Shown: positions 1 to 5,622, numbered from the stretch's first letter. The stretch is 5,622 bases of DNA from an uncultured Collinsella sp. (GCA_958346935.1 CATVTM010000103.1:1-5622); one strand, 5' to 3'. The notes: a model not told the origin generated them from the letters alone. Translations and numbers: made by a program.

Positions 1-23
1 ACCAGCGCAAAGTAGTGCGTTCG

Positions 24-62
24 TCGATGATTTTTCTGGGACGGGGATTAAAAAATCATCGA
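24..62. repeat. Perfect 12-bp inverted repeat (hairpin-forming)
   Basis: The arms TCGATGATTTTT (24-35) and AAAAATCATCGA (51-62) are exact reverse complements around a 15-base loop that contains TGGGACGGGG. No T-run follows the stem on either strand, so it is not a standard intrinsic terminator. The loop's GGGACG (38-43) is also complementary to CGTCCC at 99-104, where a T-tract/A-tract flank continues the pairing imperfectly. It could be a dispersed extragenic palindrome, or a transcript-end structure for a gene lying left of the window. The inverted repeat is certain; its role is not. Confidence 0.6.
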
Positions 63-125
63 GAGGATCGCCTGTTCGAAAAGTTGCCAAAATAGCCGCG
101 TCCCAAAAAGACTGGTTATTGGGCG

Positions 126-153
126 TTGACAGTTGGCGAGCCGTAGGTAAAAT
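126..153 (+). promoter_or_regulatory. Sigma-70-type promoter of tRNA-Ala
   Basis: A perfect -35 box TTGACA (126-131) is separated by 16 bases from a near-consensus -10 box TAAAAT (148-153). Transcription would be expected to start near 160, leaving a leader of roughly 7 bases before the mature tRNA end at 167. The strong boxes and short leader suit a stable-RNA gene. This is the best promoter in the window. Confidence 0.8.
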
Positions 154-166
154 ATCGACTTGTCCT

Positions 167-239
167 GGGGACGTAGCTCAGTTGGGAGAGCGCTGCCGTC
201 GCATGGCAGAGGCCGAGGGTTCGACTCCCTTCGTCTCCA
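167..239 (+). tRNA. tRNA-Ala (anticodon CGC)
   Basis: The full cloverleaf can be folded by eye. The acceptor stem pairs 167-173 with 232-238, the D arm has GCTC (176-179) and GAGC (188-191), and the anticodon stem pairs CTGCC (193-197) with GGCAG (205-209). The variable loop is 210-214, and the T arm has loop TTCGACT (220-226). The anticodon at 200-202 is CGC, which reads the alanine codon GCG. Position 3 is G and position 70 is T, giving the G3:U70 pair that is the main identity element for alanyl-tRNA synthetase. The discriminator base is A239. The next bases are CCC, so the CCA end is not encoded and must be added after transcription. A strong promoter precedes the gene and an intrinsic terminator follows it. 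Confidence 0.96.
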
Positions 240-254
240 CCCTTGGATTTGATA

Positions 255-285
255 AGCCGCTGACATTGTGTCGGTGGCTTTTTTT
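255..285 (+). terminator. Intrinsic terminator after tRNA-Ala
   Basis: An 11-bp stem pairs 255-265 (AGCCGCTGACA) with 269-279 (TGTCGGTGGCT), including two G:U pairs, around a 3-base TTG loop. A run of seven T (279-285) follows. It begins 16 bases after the tRNA end, so it probably ends the tRNA transcript. Because the next start codon is at 304, it could also act as an attenuator for that gene if no separate promoter exists. Confidence 0.88.
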
Positions 286-303
286 AAAAGAAAGGGCTTT
301 ACC

Positions 304-762
304 ATGGCCGAGCTTGAGTCCCAACCATTGTCCGACGAGGAGCGCGCTGAGTTGGAAGAGCTCCGCGCTGAGAAGGCCCGCCGCGAGGCTCGGGAAGAGG
401 CCCGTCGCGAGCGCGAGGAGCTGGCTGCCCTGCGTGCCGAGCGTGCGAAGGCCGAGGAGGTCGCCTCGAACGCCGCATCCGCGCCGGCGCCCGCGCCCGC
501 ACCCAAGCCCGCTGCTGCGAAGCCTGCACCTGCCGCGCCCAAACCTCAGCCTAAAAAGGCCGCTCGTCCCAAGTCCGTCGAGCCCAAGCCGAGCCGTGAC
601 GAGATGACCTTTGCCCAGCGCATGGTTACCTCCAAGGAGCCTACGGGCGAGAACGAGATCCCTGGCATGGCGCCGGCTCAAAAAATCATCATTGTCCTTG
701 CCCTCATCGCGTTTGTCATCTTTATGGGCTACACGATCCTGACCAGCATGGGCCTGCTCTAA
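304..762 (+). CDS. Small tail-anchored membrane protein with charged helix and Ala/Pro linker, function unknown
   Basis: I do not recognise this 152-residue protein. Residues 1-55 are dominated by Glu, Arg, Ala and Leu in a pattern suggesting a long charged helix or coiled coil. Residues 57-97 form an Ala/Pro/Lys-rich linker with repeated AP and KP steps. A short polar segment (98-125) leads to one hydrophobic segment at about 127-148 (IIIVLALIAFVIFMGYTIL core) that runs almost to the C-terminus. There is no signal peptide, so a cytoplasmic N-terminus with a C-terminal membrane anchor is inferred. The ATG at 304 is chosen because AAAGGG (291-296) sits 7 bases upstream; a GTG at 268 would lie inside the terminator hairpin. 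No promoter fits between the terminator and the start. It may help organise something at the membrane, but nothing in the sequence shows a reaction or partner. Confidence 0.82.
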   Translation: MAELESQPLSDEERAELEELRAEKARREAREEARREREELAALRAERAKAEEVASNAASAPAPAPAPKPAAAKPAPAAPKPQPKKAARPKSVEPKPSRDEMTFAQRMVTSKEPTGENEIPGMAPAQKIIIVLALIAFVIFMGYTILTSMGLL

Positions 763-776
763 CCGATTTGCATCGG
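763..776 (+). other. Short hairpin in the spacer before pncB
   Basis: CCGAT (763-767) and ATCGG (772-776) pair around a TTGC loop directly after the TAA stop of the small membrane-protein gene. There is no T-run, so it is not a convincing terminator, and the two genes may be co-transcribed. I see no good promoter in the rest of this 84-base spacer; TTAAAT at 812-817 resembles a -10 box but lacks a matching -35 box. Confidence 0.35.
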
Positions 777-846
777 GCGTCATGTCCGCATGCTCTGCTC
801 TCGTCCAACCCTTAAATTCTGCACCACACATCCGAAAGGTCGCCCC

Positions 847-2352
847 ATGGCTTTGACCGACATCTCGCATCCCACCGACATTGCAATGCTCACCGATCTG
901 TACGAGCTCACTATGGCCCAGGGCCTGTGGGAGAGCGGCAAGGCCAATGAGCAGGGTTGTTTTACCGCGTTTTACCGCGACCATCCTTTTGGTAGCGCCT
1001 ATGCCGTCATGTGCGGCACCGCCGAGCTGCCCGAGCTGGTCGAGAATCTGCGCTTTACGCCCGAGGACATCGACTACCTCGCGTCGCTTGAGGCTCCGGC
1101 TGGCGGCGCGATGTTCAAGCCTGCATTCCTCGACTACCTGCGCAACTTCCGCGCGCACGTGAATATCGATGCCGTGCCCGAGGGCGAGCTCGTCTTTCCG
1201 CGTGAGCCCATGGTGCGTGTCACCGGCCCGGCGCTGGAGTGTCAGCTGCTCGAGACCGCGCTGCTCAATATCGTCGGTTTCCAGACACTCGTCGCCACCA
1301 AGACGGCGCGCGTGGTGCTCGCCGCCGACGGTCGCCCCGTGGCGGAGTTTGGCCTGCGCCGAGCCCAGGGTCCCGATGGCGGCCTGGCCGTTGCGCGCGC
1401 GAGCTACGTTGCCGGCTGCTCCTCTACGTCCAATGTGCTCGCCGGCCGCCGCTACGGTATTCCCGTCTTTGGCACGCATGCGCACAGCTGGGTGATGAGC
1501 TTCGATTCCGAGCTCGAGGCCTTCCGCGCCTTTGCCAAGTCGAGTCCCAAGAACTGTACGCTGCTTATCGACACCTATGACGTGCGCGAGGGCTGCGAGC
1601 ATGCCATTACGGTTGCCAAGGAGATGGAGGCGGTGGGCGAGCGTCTGTCGGCCATTCGCATCGACTCCGGCGACCTCGCCAAGCTCTCCAAGTATGTTCG
1701 CGGCCGTTTTGATGCCGAGGGCCTGCCCTATGTGGGGATTTCGGTTTCCAACGATCTGGATGAGTACACGATTCAGTCGCTGCTCGACCAGGGCGCGCCC
1801 ATCGACAGCTTTGGCGTGGGTACCAAGCTTGCGACCTGTTACGACCAGCCGGCGCTGGGCGGCGTGTACAAGCTTTCCGCCCGCCGTGCGAGCGAGGCAG
1901 ATCCATGGACGCCGGTTGTCAAGCTCTCCGAGCAGCCCTACAAGCGCACGATCCCGGGTGTGCAACGCGTGCGCCGTTATTACGACGGCTTTGGCGGCCC
2001 GGTCTGCGACATGATCTACGACGAGGACCATCTGGCGGGGGAGGGCGCCGCGCGCGGCAATACCCTTGTGGCCGTGAATGATGCCGCCCTGGTGACCGAC
2101 GTGTCCGAACTTGAGTATCGTGAGCTGCTGGTGCCGATCGTGCGCGATGGCAGTGCGGTGGCTCCGCGTGAGAGCATCCAGGACGCGCGCGAGCGCTGTG
2201 CTTGGGCGTTCGATCATCTGGACGCAGCTTTCAAGCGCTTCCTGTACCCGCAGACCTATGTGGTGGGCATGGAGCAGGGCCTGGCTCAGGTGCGCGACGA
2301 GCTCGTGCGCAAGAACATGGCCGCGGCTTCTGCCTTTCCCTGGGCTCACTAA
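847..2352 (+). CDS. pncB: Nicotinate phosphoribosyltransferase
   Basis: This 501-residue enzyme joins nicotinate to phosphoribosyl pyrophosphate to make nicotinate mononucleotide, with ATP hydrolysis, in the Preiss-Handler salvage route to NAD in the cytoplasm. Family signatures appear in order: the N-terminal TDLYELTMAQ (16-25), EFGLRRAQGPDGG (167-179), the FGTHAHSW stretch (208-215), LLIDTYD (239-245), IRIDSGDLAKLSKY (270-283), and ISVSNDLDE with SFGVGTKL near 298-328. In this family a histidine in the GTxAH motif is phosphorylated during catalysis; H213 is the likely one here, and H211 is a nearby second histidine. The length is close to that of full-length bacterial and human-type enzymes. 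The ATG at 847 is preferred to one at 790 because GAAAGG (834-839) lies 7 bases upstream and the residues added by the earlier start look non-conserved. No terminator separates it from proB. Confidence 0.96.
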   Translation: MALTDISHPTDIAMLTDLYELTMAQGLWESGKANEQGCFTAFYRDHPFGSAYAVMCGTAELPELVENLRFTPEDIDYLASLEAPAGGAMFKPAFLDYLRNFRAHVNIDAVPEGELVFPREPMVRVTGPALECQLLETALLNIVGFQTLVATKTARVVLAADGRPVAEFGLRRAQGPDGGLAVARASYVAGCSSTSNVLAGRRYGIPVFGTHAHSWVMSFDSELEAFRAFAKSSPKNCTLLIDTYDVREGCEHAITVAKEMEAVGERLSAIRIDSGDLAKLSKYVRGRFDAEGLPYVGISVSNDLDEYTIQSLLDQGAPIDSFGVGTKLATCYDQPALGGVYKLSARRASEADPWTPVVKLSEQPYKRTIPGVQRVRRYYDGFGGPVCDMIYDEDHLAGEGAARGNTLVAVNDAALVTDVSELEYRELLVPIVRDGSAVAPRESIQDARERCAWAFDHLDAAFKRFLYPQTYVVGMEQGLAQVRDELVRKNMAAASAFPWAH

Positions 2353-2386
2353 TTCCTTGGGCGGTAGGGGCGAGTCACGCTTCCCT

Positions 2387-2402
2387 GGCCGCCGGCTCGG
2401 CC
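2387..2402 (+). other. GC-rich hairpin in the pncB-proB spacer
   Basis: GGCCG (2387-2391) and CGGCC (2398-2402) pair around a 6-base loop in the 79-base spacer. No T-run follows, so read-through from pncB into proB is plausible. I found no convincing promoter in this spacer. The hairpin might stabilise the mRNA or mean nothing in DNA this rich in GC. Confidence 0.3.
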
Positions 2403-2431
2403 GTTCGCTGAACAGTTGATTGGTTTGACGT

Positions 2432-3559
2432 ATGACGACTTCTTATAAAACGATGGTGGTAAAGATCGGTTCGTCTACGGTGGTGGGCGCCGACGGCAAG
2501 GTCAACCGCGCCTTTATCGGCGGGCTTGCCGATCAGGCCGCAGCGCTGCGCGAGCTTGGCTGGCGCCTGGTCGTGGTGAGCTCGGGCGCCATTGCCTGCG
2601 GCTATCCCGTGCTGGGCTTCGACCGTAAGCCGGTCGGTGACCTGCCGAGCCTGCAGGCCTGCGCCTCGGCTGGTCAGTGCATCATCTCGTCGGCCTATGA
2701 CGAGGAGTTCCATGCGCGCGACCTGCTCACCTCGCTCGTGCTGCTCACGCGCCACGACACGGCGCGCCGCACGTCCTACCTGCACGCGCGCGACGCCCTG
2801 CTGCGCCTTGTGGAGCTGGGTGTGGTGCCGGTCGTCAACGAGAACGATACCGTCACCGTCGATGAGATCAAGTTTGGCGACAACGACACGCTGGCGGCGC
2901 TTGTGAGCTGTCTGGTTTCCGCCGATCTGTGCGTGACGCTCTCGGACATCGATGGCCTCTATACCGCCAATCCGCACGAGGACCCCACGGCCGAGTTCGT
3001 CCCGGTCGTGCATAAGATCGACGCCAAGATCATCGCCTCGGCGGGCGATTCTTCCACATCGGTGGGCACGGGCGGCATGATCACCAAGATCCGTGCAAGC
3101 CGCATTCTCATGACGGCCGGCATTCAGAGCGTGATTTGCTCGGGCGAGGAGCCCGATGCGCTCGTGCGTTTGGCCCGCGGCGAGAGCGTGGGCACGCTGT
3201 TCGATCCGCCGGCTGAGCGCCTGGACATTGCACCCCGCAAGCTGTGGATTGCACTGGGCGACAAGGCGCACGGCTCGGTGACGGTTGATGACGGCGCCGC
3301 GAAGGCGCTGGTCAGCCGCGGATCGTCGCTGCTCGCGGTGGGTATTCGCGAGGTCGATGGCCAGTTTGCCGAGGGCGATGTGCTCGACGTGTGCGACCCG
3401 AGCGGCATGGTTGTCGCCCGCGGTATCGCCGAGGCCGATTCGGACGTGCTGGAGCTTGCCGCCGGCCGCCGCCAGGACCAGATTGCCAGCAACCGCCTGC
3501 TCGCAGACCTGGCCGAGAAGCCCGCAATCCATAGGGACAACTTGATAGTGTTTGCATAA
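2432..3559 (+). CDS. proB: Glutamate 5-kinase (AAK kinase + PUA domain)
   Basis: This 375-residue kinase phosphorylates glutamate on its gamma-carboxylate with ATP, the first committed step of proline synthesis. The amino-acid-kinase domain spans about 7-255. It shows the phosphate-binding VVKIGSS (9-15), VVVSSGAI (47-54), the substrate-site NENDTVTVDEIKFGDNDTLA region (136-155), SDIDGLYT (171-178) and GTGGMITK (212-219), whose K219 matches the conserved ATP-site lysine. A C-terminal PUA domain covers about 267-350. The length is near the E. coli enzyme (367). The first ATG, at 2432, keeps the usual short lead before VVKIG, but no clear Shine-Dalgarno sequence precedes it. An in-frame ATG at 2453 has none either and would leave only two residues before the core. 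In this family ProB is commonly inhibited by proline; I cannot judge that here. The proA partner lies about 1.6 kb downstream beyond an opposing gene. Confidence 0.96.
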   Translation: MTTSYKTMVVKIGSSTVVGADGKVNRAFIGGLADQAAALRELGWRLVVVSSGAIACGYPVLGFDRKPVGDLPSLQACASAGQCIISSAYDEEFHARDLLTSLVLLTRHDTARRTSYLHARDALLRLVELGVVPVVNENDTVTVDEIKFGDNDTLAALVSCLVSADLCVTLSDIDGLYTANPHEDPTAEFVPVVHKIDAKIIASAGDSSTSVGTGGMITKIRASRILMTAGIQSVICSGEEPDALVRLARGESVGTLFDPPAERLDIAPRKLWIALGDKAHGSVTVDDGAAKALVSRGSSLLAVGIREVDGQFAEGDVLDVCDPSGMVVARGIAEADSDVLELAAGRRQDQIASNRLLADLAEKPAIHRDNLIVFA

Positions 3560-3560
3560 A

Positions 3561-3609
3561 GAGAGGCAGCGCTGCGGCTCGTTTTGCCAGCAGTGCTGCC
3601 TCTCCTTTT
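3561..3609 (+). terminator. Intrinsic terminator of proB, possibly bidirectional
   Basis: A 15-bp stem pairs 3561-3575 with 3590-3604 and has one G:U pair. An inner GGC/GCC pairing (3576-3578 with 3586-3588) shrinks the loop, and CTTTT follows at 3605-3609. The hairpin starts 2 bases after the proB stop. Read on the minus strand the same stem is followed by TTT, so it may also stop transcripts from the convergent peptidase gene, though more weakly. Confidence 0.85.
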
Positions 3610-3660
3610 CCGGCACTTGGGGACGTTCCTATTGTGCCGGCAGGTGGGGACACTCCTTTG
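3610..3660. repeat. REP-like doublet between convergent genes
   Basis: Two imperfect copies of GGCAnnTGGGGACnnTCCT occur with a 27-base period, the first from 3612 and the second from 3639. Overlaid on them is a perfect 7-bp inverted repeat, CCGGCAC (3610-3616) with GTGCCGG (3634-3640). The unit fills the whole space between the proB terminator and the stop codon of the minus-strand gene. This layout resembles repetitive extragenic palindromes. The TGGGGAC core recalls TGGGACGGGG in the loop of the inverted repeat at 24-62. Whether it is dispersed through the genome cannot be seen from one window. Confidence 0.6.
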
Positions 3661-5079
3661 CTAGAAGATTCGGCGCAGGTCTCCGCGGTTGAGGGACTCG
3701 TCGAAGAGGTGCTTGAATACCACACTGCCGTGCAGGCCGTCGTGCTCGAACTCGTTGGTTACCCAGGCGTGCGAGTTGCCCACGCGGCTGAGCGTGTCGA
3801 GCTGCAGACTCGAATCGACGTACATGTCATCGAAGTACACCGCGGCCTGGAGCGGCACCTCGTTGCAGGCCAGGCGCTGCGGGTCATAGATCTTGTCCCA
3901 GCTGGTGTCTTCCATCAGCAGGTCCATGGCGGGCTTGAAGGGCTTGAGCTCGGGCATCTGCTCGAACATCCACGGGAATATGGCCTCGCCGGTAAACATG
4001 AGCGGGCGCGCGAGGGTGTCGAACTCGGCGTGGTGTGCCTTCTCTTCAGCTGCGGCCCAGCCAATGGGCATAGTGTCACCGTCGGCGTATATGAACTCCT
4101 GCAGCGTCCAGTACAGCGGATTCGTGCGCGTGTTGGTGCGCTCGAAGGCGCGCATCAAAAAGCTGTCAGATACCGAGGCGCCGCAGGTCAGCGTGCCGTC
4201 GCCGTCAACAAAAGCGTGATCGATAATCCAATGCATACGCTCAAAGCTCGGCTTCATGCCAAAGTCGCTGCCCATGAGCTGTAGGCGCTCGACCGTCATT
4301 GGCGAGCCGTCGGGCAGCACGGGCTTCTGAGCCTCGAGCGCATCGGCCAGGGCTGCCACGCGCTCGACGTCAGCGGGGTAGCGATCGTAATACTGCTGCG
4401 TCTTGGCGGCCATGCGCGGGAAGGTGTGCGCGTAGACCTCGCTGGCGCTCGCCGGCACGTGCGGAATGCCACCACAGGTAAAGCTTGCCGCCACGCCCTC
4501 GGGGAAGAGCGACAGATAGCTCAGCGTCAAAAAGCCGCCGTAGCTCTGCCCGAGCGTGACCCACGGCTTGCCGCCAAAGCCCACCAGGCGCAGGTACTCA
4601 AAATCGCGCACGATGGAGCTGGCGAGGTGACGCTTGAGGAAGTCCGCCTGCGAGCGTGCTGTATCGGCGCCGGCGGCCGTTGCGCGATCACCCAGTGCCT
4701 TGATCGTGCGTCCGTCCACGCAGCTACTGCGTCCGGTGCCGCGCTGGTCGGGAAGGACCACGCGGAAGTGCTTGACGGCCTCCTCGATCCAGCCGTCGCT
4801 TGTGGGCGACAGCGGACGCGGGCTCTCGCCGCCGGGGCCGCCCTGCAAAAACAGGAGCAGCGGCAGATCGTCGTTGATGCGGTCGGGCGCGCAGACCACG
4901 CGGTAGAAGAGCTTGATGCTCTCGGGCGCGCCGGCGATGGGCGCCGGCATGGCGCCGCGGCGCATGGTGCTGCCGACGGCCAAAAGCATGGGGTCCAGGC
5001 CGCGCCAGTCGAGAGGGACATCGATGCTGTGGTCCTCGACATACAGGCCAAGGACATGGTACGAAGTGATGAGCGCCAT
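3661..5079 (-). CDS. Alpha/beta hydrolase, S33-family proline iminopeptidase-like
   Basis: This 472-residue protein looks like a large-type prolyl aminopeptidase, which removes N-terminal proline from peptides, probably in the cytoplasm since no signal peptide is visible. Visible motifs are the oxyanion-hole LQGGPGGESPRP (79-90), DQRGTGRSS (111-119) and the nucleophile elbow GQSYGG (177-182) with Ser179. A YFDDMYVD stretch (415-422) probably holds the catalytic Asp, and TNEFEHDGLHG (441-451) the catalytic His, probably H446. A long helical cap region separates the two halves. The size fits the large subfamily (roughly 420-470 residues) rather than the ~300-residue type. The ATG at 5079 is chosen because GGAAG lies 6 bases upstream on the minus strand. 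Starts at 5169 or 5160 would add an unconserved tail running through the divergent promoter spacer. It lies between proB and proA, opposing both. Another S33 hydrolase specificity is possible. Confidence 0.88.
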   Translation of the reverse strand: MALITSYHVLGLYVEDHSIDVPLDWRGLDPMLLAVGSTMRRGAMPAPIAGAPESIKLFYRVVCAPDRINDDLPLLLFLQGGPGGESPRPLSPTSDGWIEEAVKHFRVVLPDQRGTGRSSCVDGRTIKALGDRATAAGADTARSQADFLKRHLASSIVRDFEYLRLVGFGGKPWVTLGQSYGGFLTLSYLSLFPEGVAASFTCGGIPHVPASASEVYAHTFPRMAAKTQQYYDRYPADVERVAALADALEAQKPVLPDGSPMTVERLQLMGSDFGMKPSFERMHWIIDHAFVDGDGTLTCGASVSDSFLMRAFERTNTRTNPLYWTLQEFIYADGDTMPIGWAAAEEKAHHAEFDTLARPLMFTGEAIFPWMFEQMPELKPFKPAMDLLMEDTSWDKIYDPQRLACNEVPLQAAVYFDDMYVDSSLQLDTLSRVGNSHAWVTNEFEHDGLHGSVVFKHLFDESLNRGDLRRIF

Positions 5080-5192
5080 CTGATGCTTCCATTCGTTGCG
5101 GTGTTTCGGGTTGACCAATTCTACCGCCGTCGGCGAGGATGCGCATAAATCGGCTACCATTGTTGGCAAACATCTAAGAGAAAGGGCCGTCC
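5080..5192. promoter_or_regulatory. Divergent control region between the S33 peptidase gene and proA
   Basis: These 113 bases must hold start signals for two divergent genes. On the minus strand TAGAAT (5123 down to 5118) matches a -10 box at five of six positions, but no good -35 box is seen at normal spacing. On the plus strand TTGACC (5111-5116) matches a -35 box at five of six, but only weak -10 candidates (GAGGAT 5135-5140, CATAAA 5144-5149) follow. The candidate elements of the two strands nearly abut, so the genes could interfere with each other. The Shine-Dalgarno stretch for proA is at 5176-5186. Confidence 0.4.
5161..5172. promoter_or_regulatory. Imperfect palindrome upstream of proA (possible operator)
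   Basis: TGTTGGCAAACA matches its own reverse complement at 10 of 12 positions. It lies 21 bases before the proA start and just upstream of its ribosome binding site, where a bound repressor could block transcription. No regulator family is implied by the sequence alone, and a 12-bp imperfect palindrome can arise by chance. Confidence 0.25.
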
Positions 5193-5622
5193 ATGTCGGT
5201 CGATATAGCCACGTACGTTCACGATCTTGCCGTTGAGGCCAAGGCAGCGTCGGCCTCGCTTGCCACGGCGAGCGATGAACAGCGCCAGGAGGCCGTACGC
5301 GCCATGGCCGCAGCGCTGCGCGACGGCGTCGACTCCATCGTTGCCGCTAACGAGCTCGATATGTCCGCCGCGCGCGATGCGGGCACCTCGGCCGGCCTGC
5401 TCGATCGCCTGCTGCTGACGCCCGAGCGCGTTGAGGGCATGGCCGTCGGCCTGGAGAAGCTCGCTGTGCTGCCCGATCCCGTGGGCCGCGTGCTCGACCA
5501 CCGCGTGCTTGCGAGCGGCGTGGACCTTACGCGTGTGAGTGTGCCGCTGGGCCTGGTCGCTATGGTCTACGAGGCGCGCCCCAACGTGACGGCCGACGCC
5601 GCAGGCATCTGCATCCGCACCG
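5193..5622 (+). CDS. proA: Glutamate-5-semialdehyde dehydrogenase (gamma-glutamyl phosphate reductase), N-terminal part
   Basis: The visible 143 residues are the start of ProA, which reduces glutamyl 5-phosphate with NADPH to glutamate-5-semialdehyde, the step after ProB. The N-terminal helical segment (KAASASLATASDEQR, 17-31, then RAMAAAL and AANELDM) and the stretch VSVPLGLVAMVYEARPNVT (115-133) are characteristic of this aldehyde-dehydrogenase-superfamily enzyme; the latter begins the nucleotide-binding domain. The gene is cut by the window end. Full-length enzymes have about 410-420 residues, so the catalytic cysteine is not visible. The ATG at 5193 has AAGAGAAAGGG (5176-5186) 6 bases upstream. 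It is divergent from the S33 peptidase gene and must use its own promoter in the 113-base spacer, not one shared with proB. Confidence 0.95.
   Translation, partial: MSVDIATYVHDLAVEAKAASASLATASDEQRQEAVRAMAAALRDGVDSIVAANELDMSAARDAGTSAGLLDRLLLTPERVEGMAVGLEKLAVLPDPVGRVLDHRVLASGVDLTRVSVPLGLVAMVYEARPNVTADAAGICIRT

Noticed and set aside
167..285. tRNA 3' end as an attachment site for an integrated element
   Set aside because: No integrase gene, direct repeat of the tRNA end, or change in gene character is seen downstream; housekeeping genes follow.
48..542. Minus-strand frame encoding a WRRRESNPRPLPCDGSALPTEL-like stretch
   Set aside because: That phrase is the well-known artefact of translating the antisense strand of a tRNA gene; the rest is low-complexity antisense of the membrane-protein gene.
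119..607. Plus-strand frame containing GDVAQLGERCRRMAEAEGSTPF
   Set aside because: This is a translation of the tRNA itself, another common false protein, and it continues in the wrong frame of the small membrane-protein gene.
178..2349. A 723-codon minus-strand open frame opposite the tRNA, the small membrane protein and pncB
   Set aside because: It runs antisense to a recognisable pncB, a terminator and a tRNA. Its Arg/Gly/His/Ala-rich composition is what GC-rich antisense frames give, and it has no family motif.
2425..2449. TTGACG (2425-2430) with TATAAA (2444-2449) as a proB promoter
   Set aside because: The spacing is only 13 bases and the -10 box would lie inside the proB coding region, past the chosen start.
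2375..3616. Minus-strand frame of 413 codons opposite proB
   Set aside because: The plus strand carries a complete ProB with all kinase motifs; the antisense frame has no motif and reads through the terminator hairpin.
3634..4284. Plus-strand frame of 216 codons opposite the S33 peptidase gene
   Set aside because: It starts inside the repeat doublet and is antisense to the C-terminal half of the peptidase, including its catalytic His region.
4426..5148. Plus-strand frame of 240 codons opposite the S33 peptidase N-terminal half
   Set aside because: The minus strand encodes the GGPGG and GQSYGG motifs here; the plus frame is compositional shadow.

Overview
The window reads as ordinary chromosome from a GC-rich actinobacterium. 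The lack of an encoded tRNA CCA end, the heavy GCC/GCG/CTG/GTG codon use, and the gene order (nicotinate phosphoribosyltransferase, glutamate 5-kinase, S33 peptidase, glutamate-5-semialdehyde dehydrogenase) suggest Coriobacteriia, perhaps Collinsella or a relative. This placement is an inference from protein style and context, not from a database match.

Layout. Bases 1-166 hold no convincing gene. They contain a perfect 12-bp inverted repeat and then a clear sigma-70-type promoter, which drives tRNA-Ala(CGC) at 167-239. A strong intrinsic terminator (255-285) follows the tRNA. Only 18 bases later begins a small gene (304-762) for an unrecognised protein with a charged helical N-terminus, an Ala/Pro/Lys-rich linker and one C-terminal membrane segment. 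Next on the same strand are nicotinate phosphoribosyltransferase (pncB, 847-2352) and glutamate 5-kinase (proB, 2432-3559). A 15-bp-stem terminator closes proB. Beside it is a REP-like doublet with a 27-base period (3610-3660). A large S33-family proline iminopeptidase-like gene lies on the minus strand (3661-5079), convergent with proB. A 113-base divergent spacer separates it from proA (5193 to the window end), which is cut off by the edge.

How the genes relate. ProB phosphorylates glutamate, and ProA reduces the glutamyl phosphate to glutamate-5-semialdehyde, which cyclises toward proline. The two genes are often adjacent in one operon. Here they are separated by an oppositely oriented peptidase gene whose family releases N-terminal proline from peptides, so the locus pairs proline synthesis with a possible proline-salvage enzyme. 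PncB makes nicotinate mononucleotide for NAD synthesis and has no obvious functional tie to the proline genes beyond possible co-transcription with proB.

I found no CRISPR array, insertion sequence, integrase or clearly novel multi-gene system. The points most worth a second look are the split proBA arrangement, the short-repeat elements in two spacers, and the small tail-anchored protein placed directly behind a tRNA terminator.
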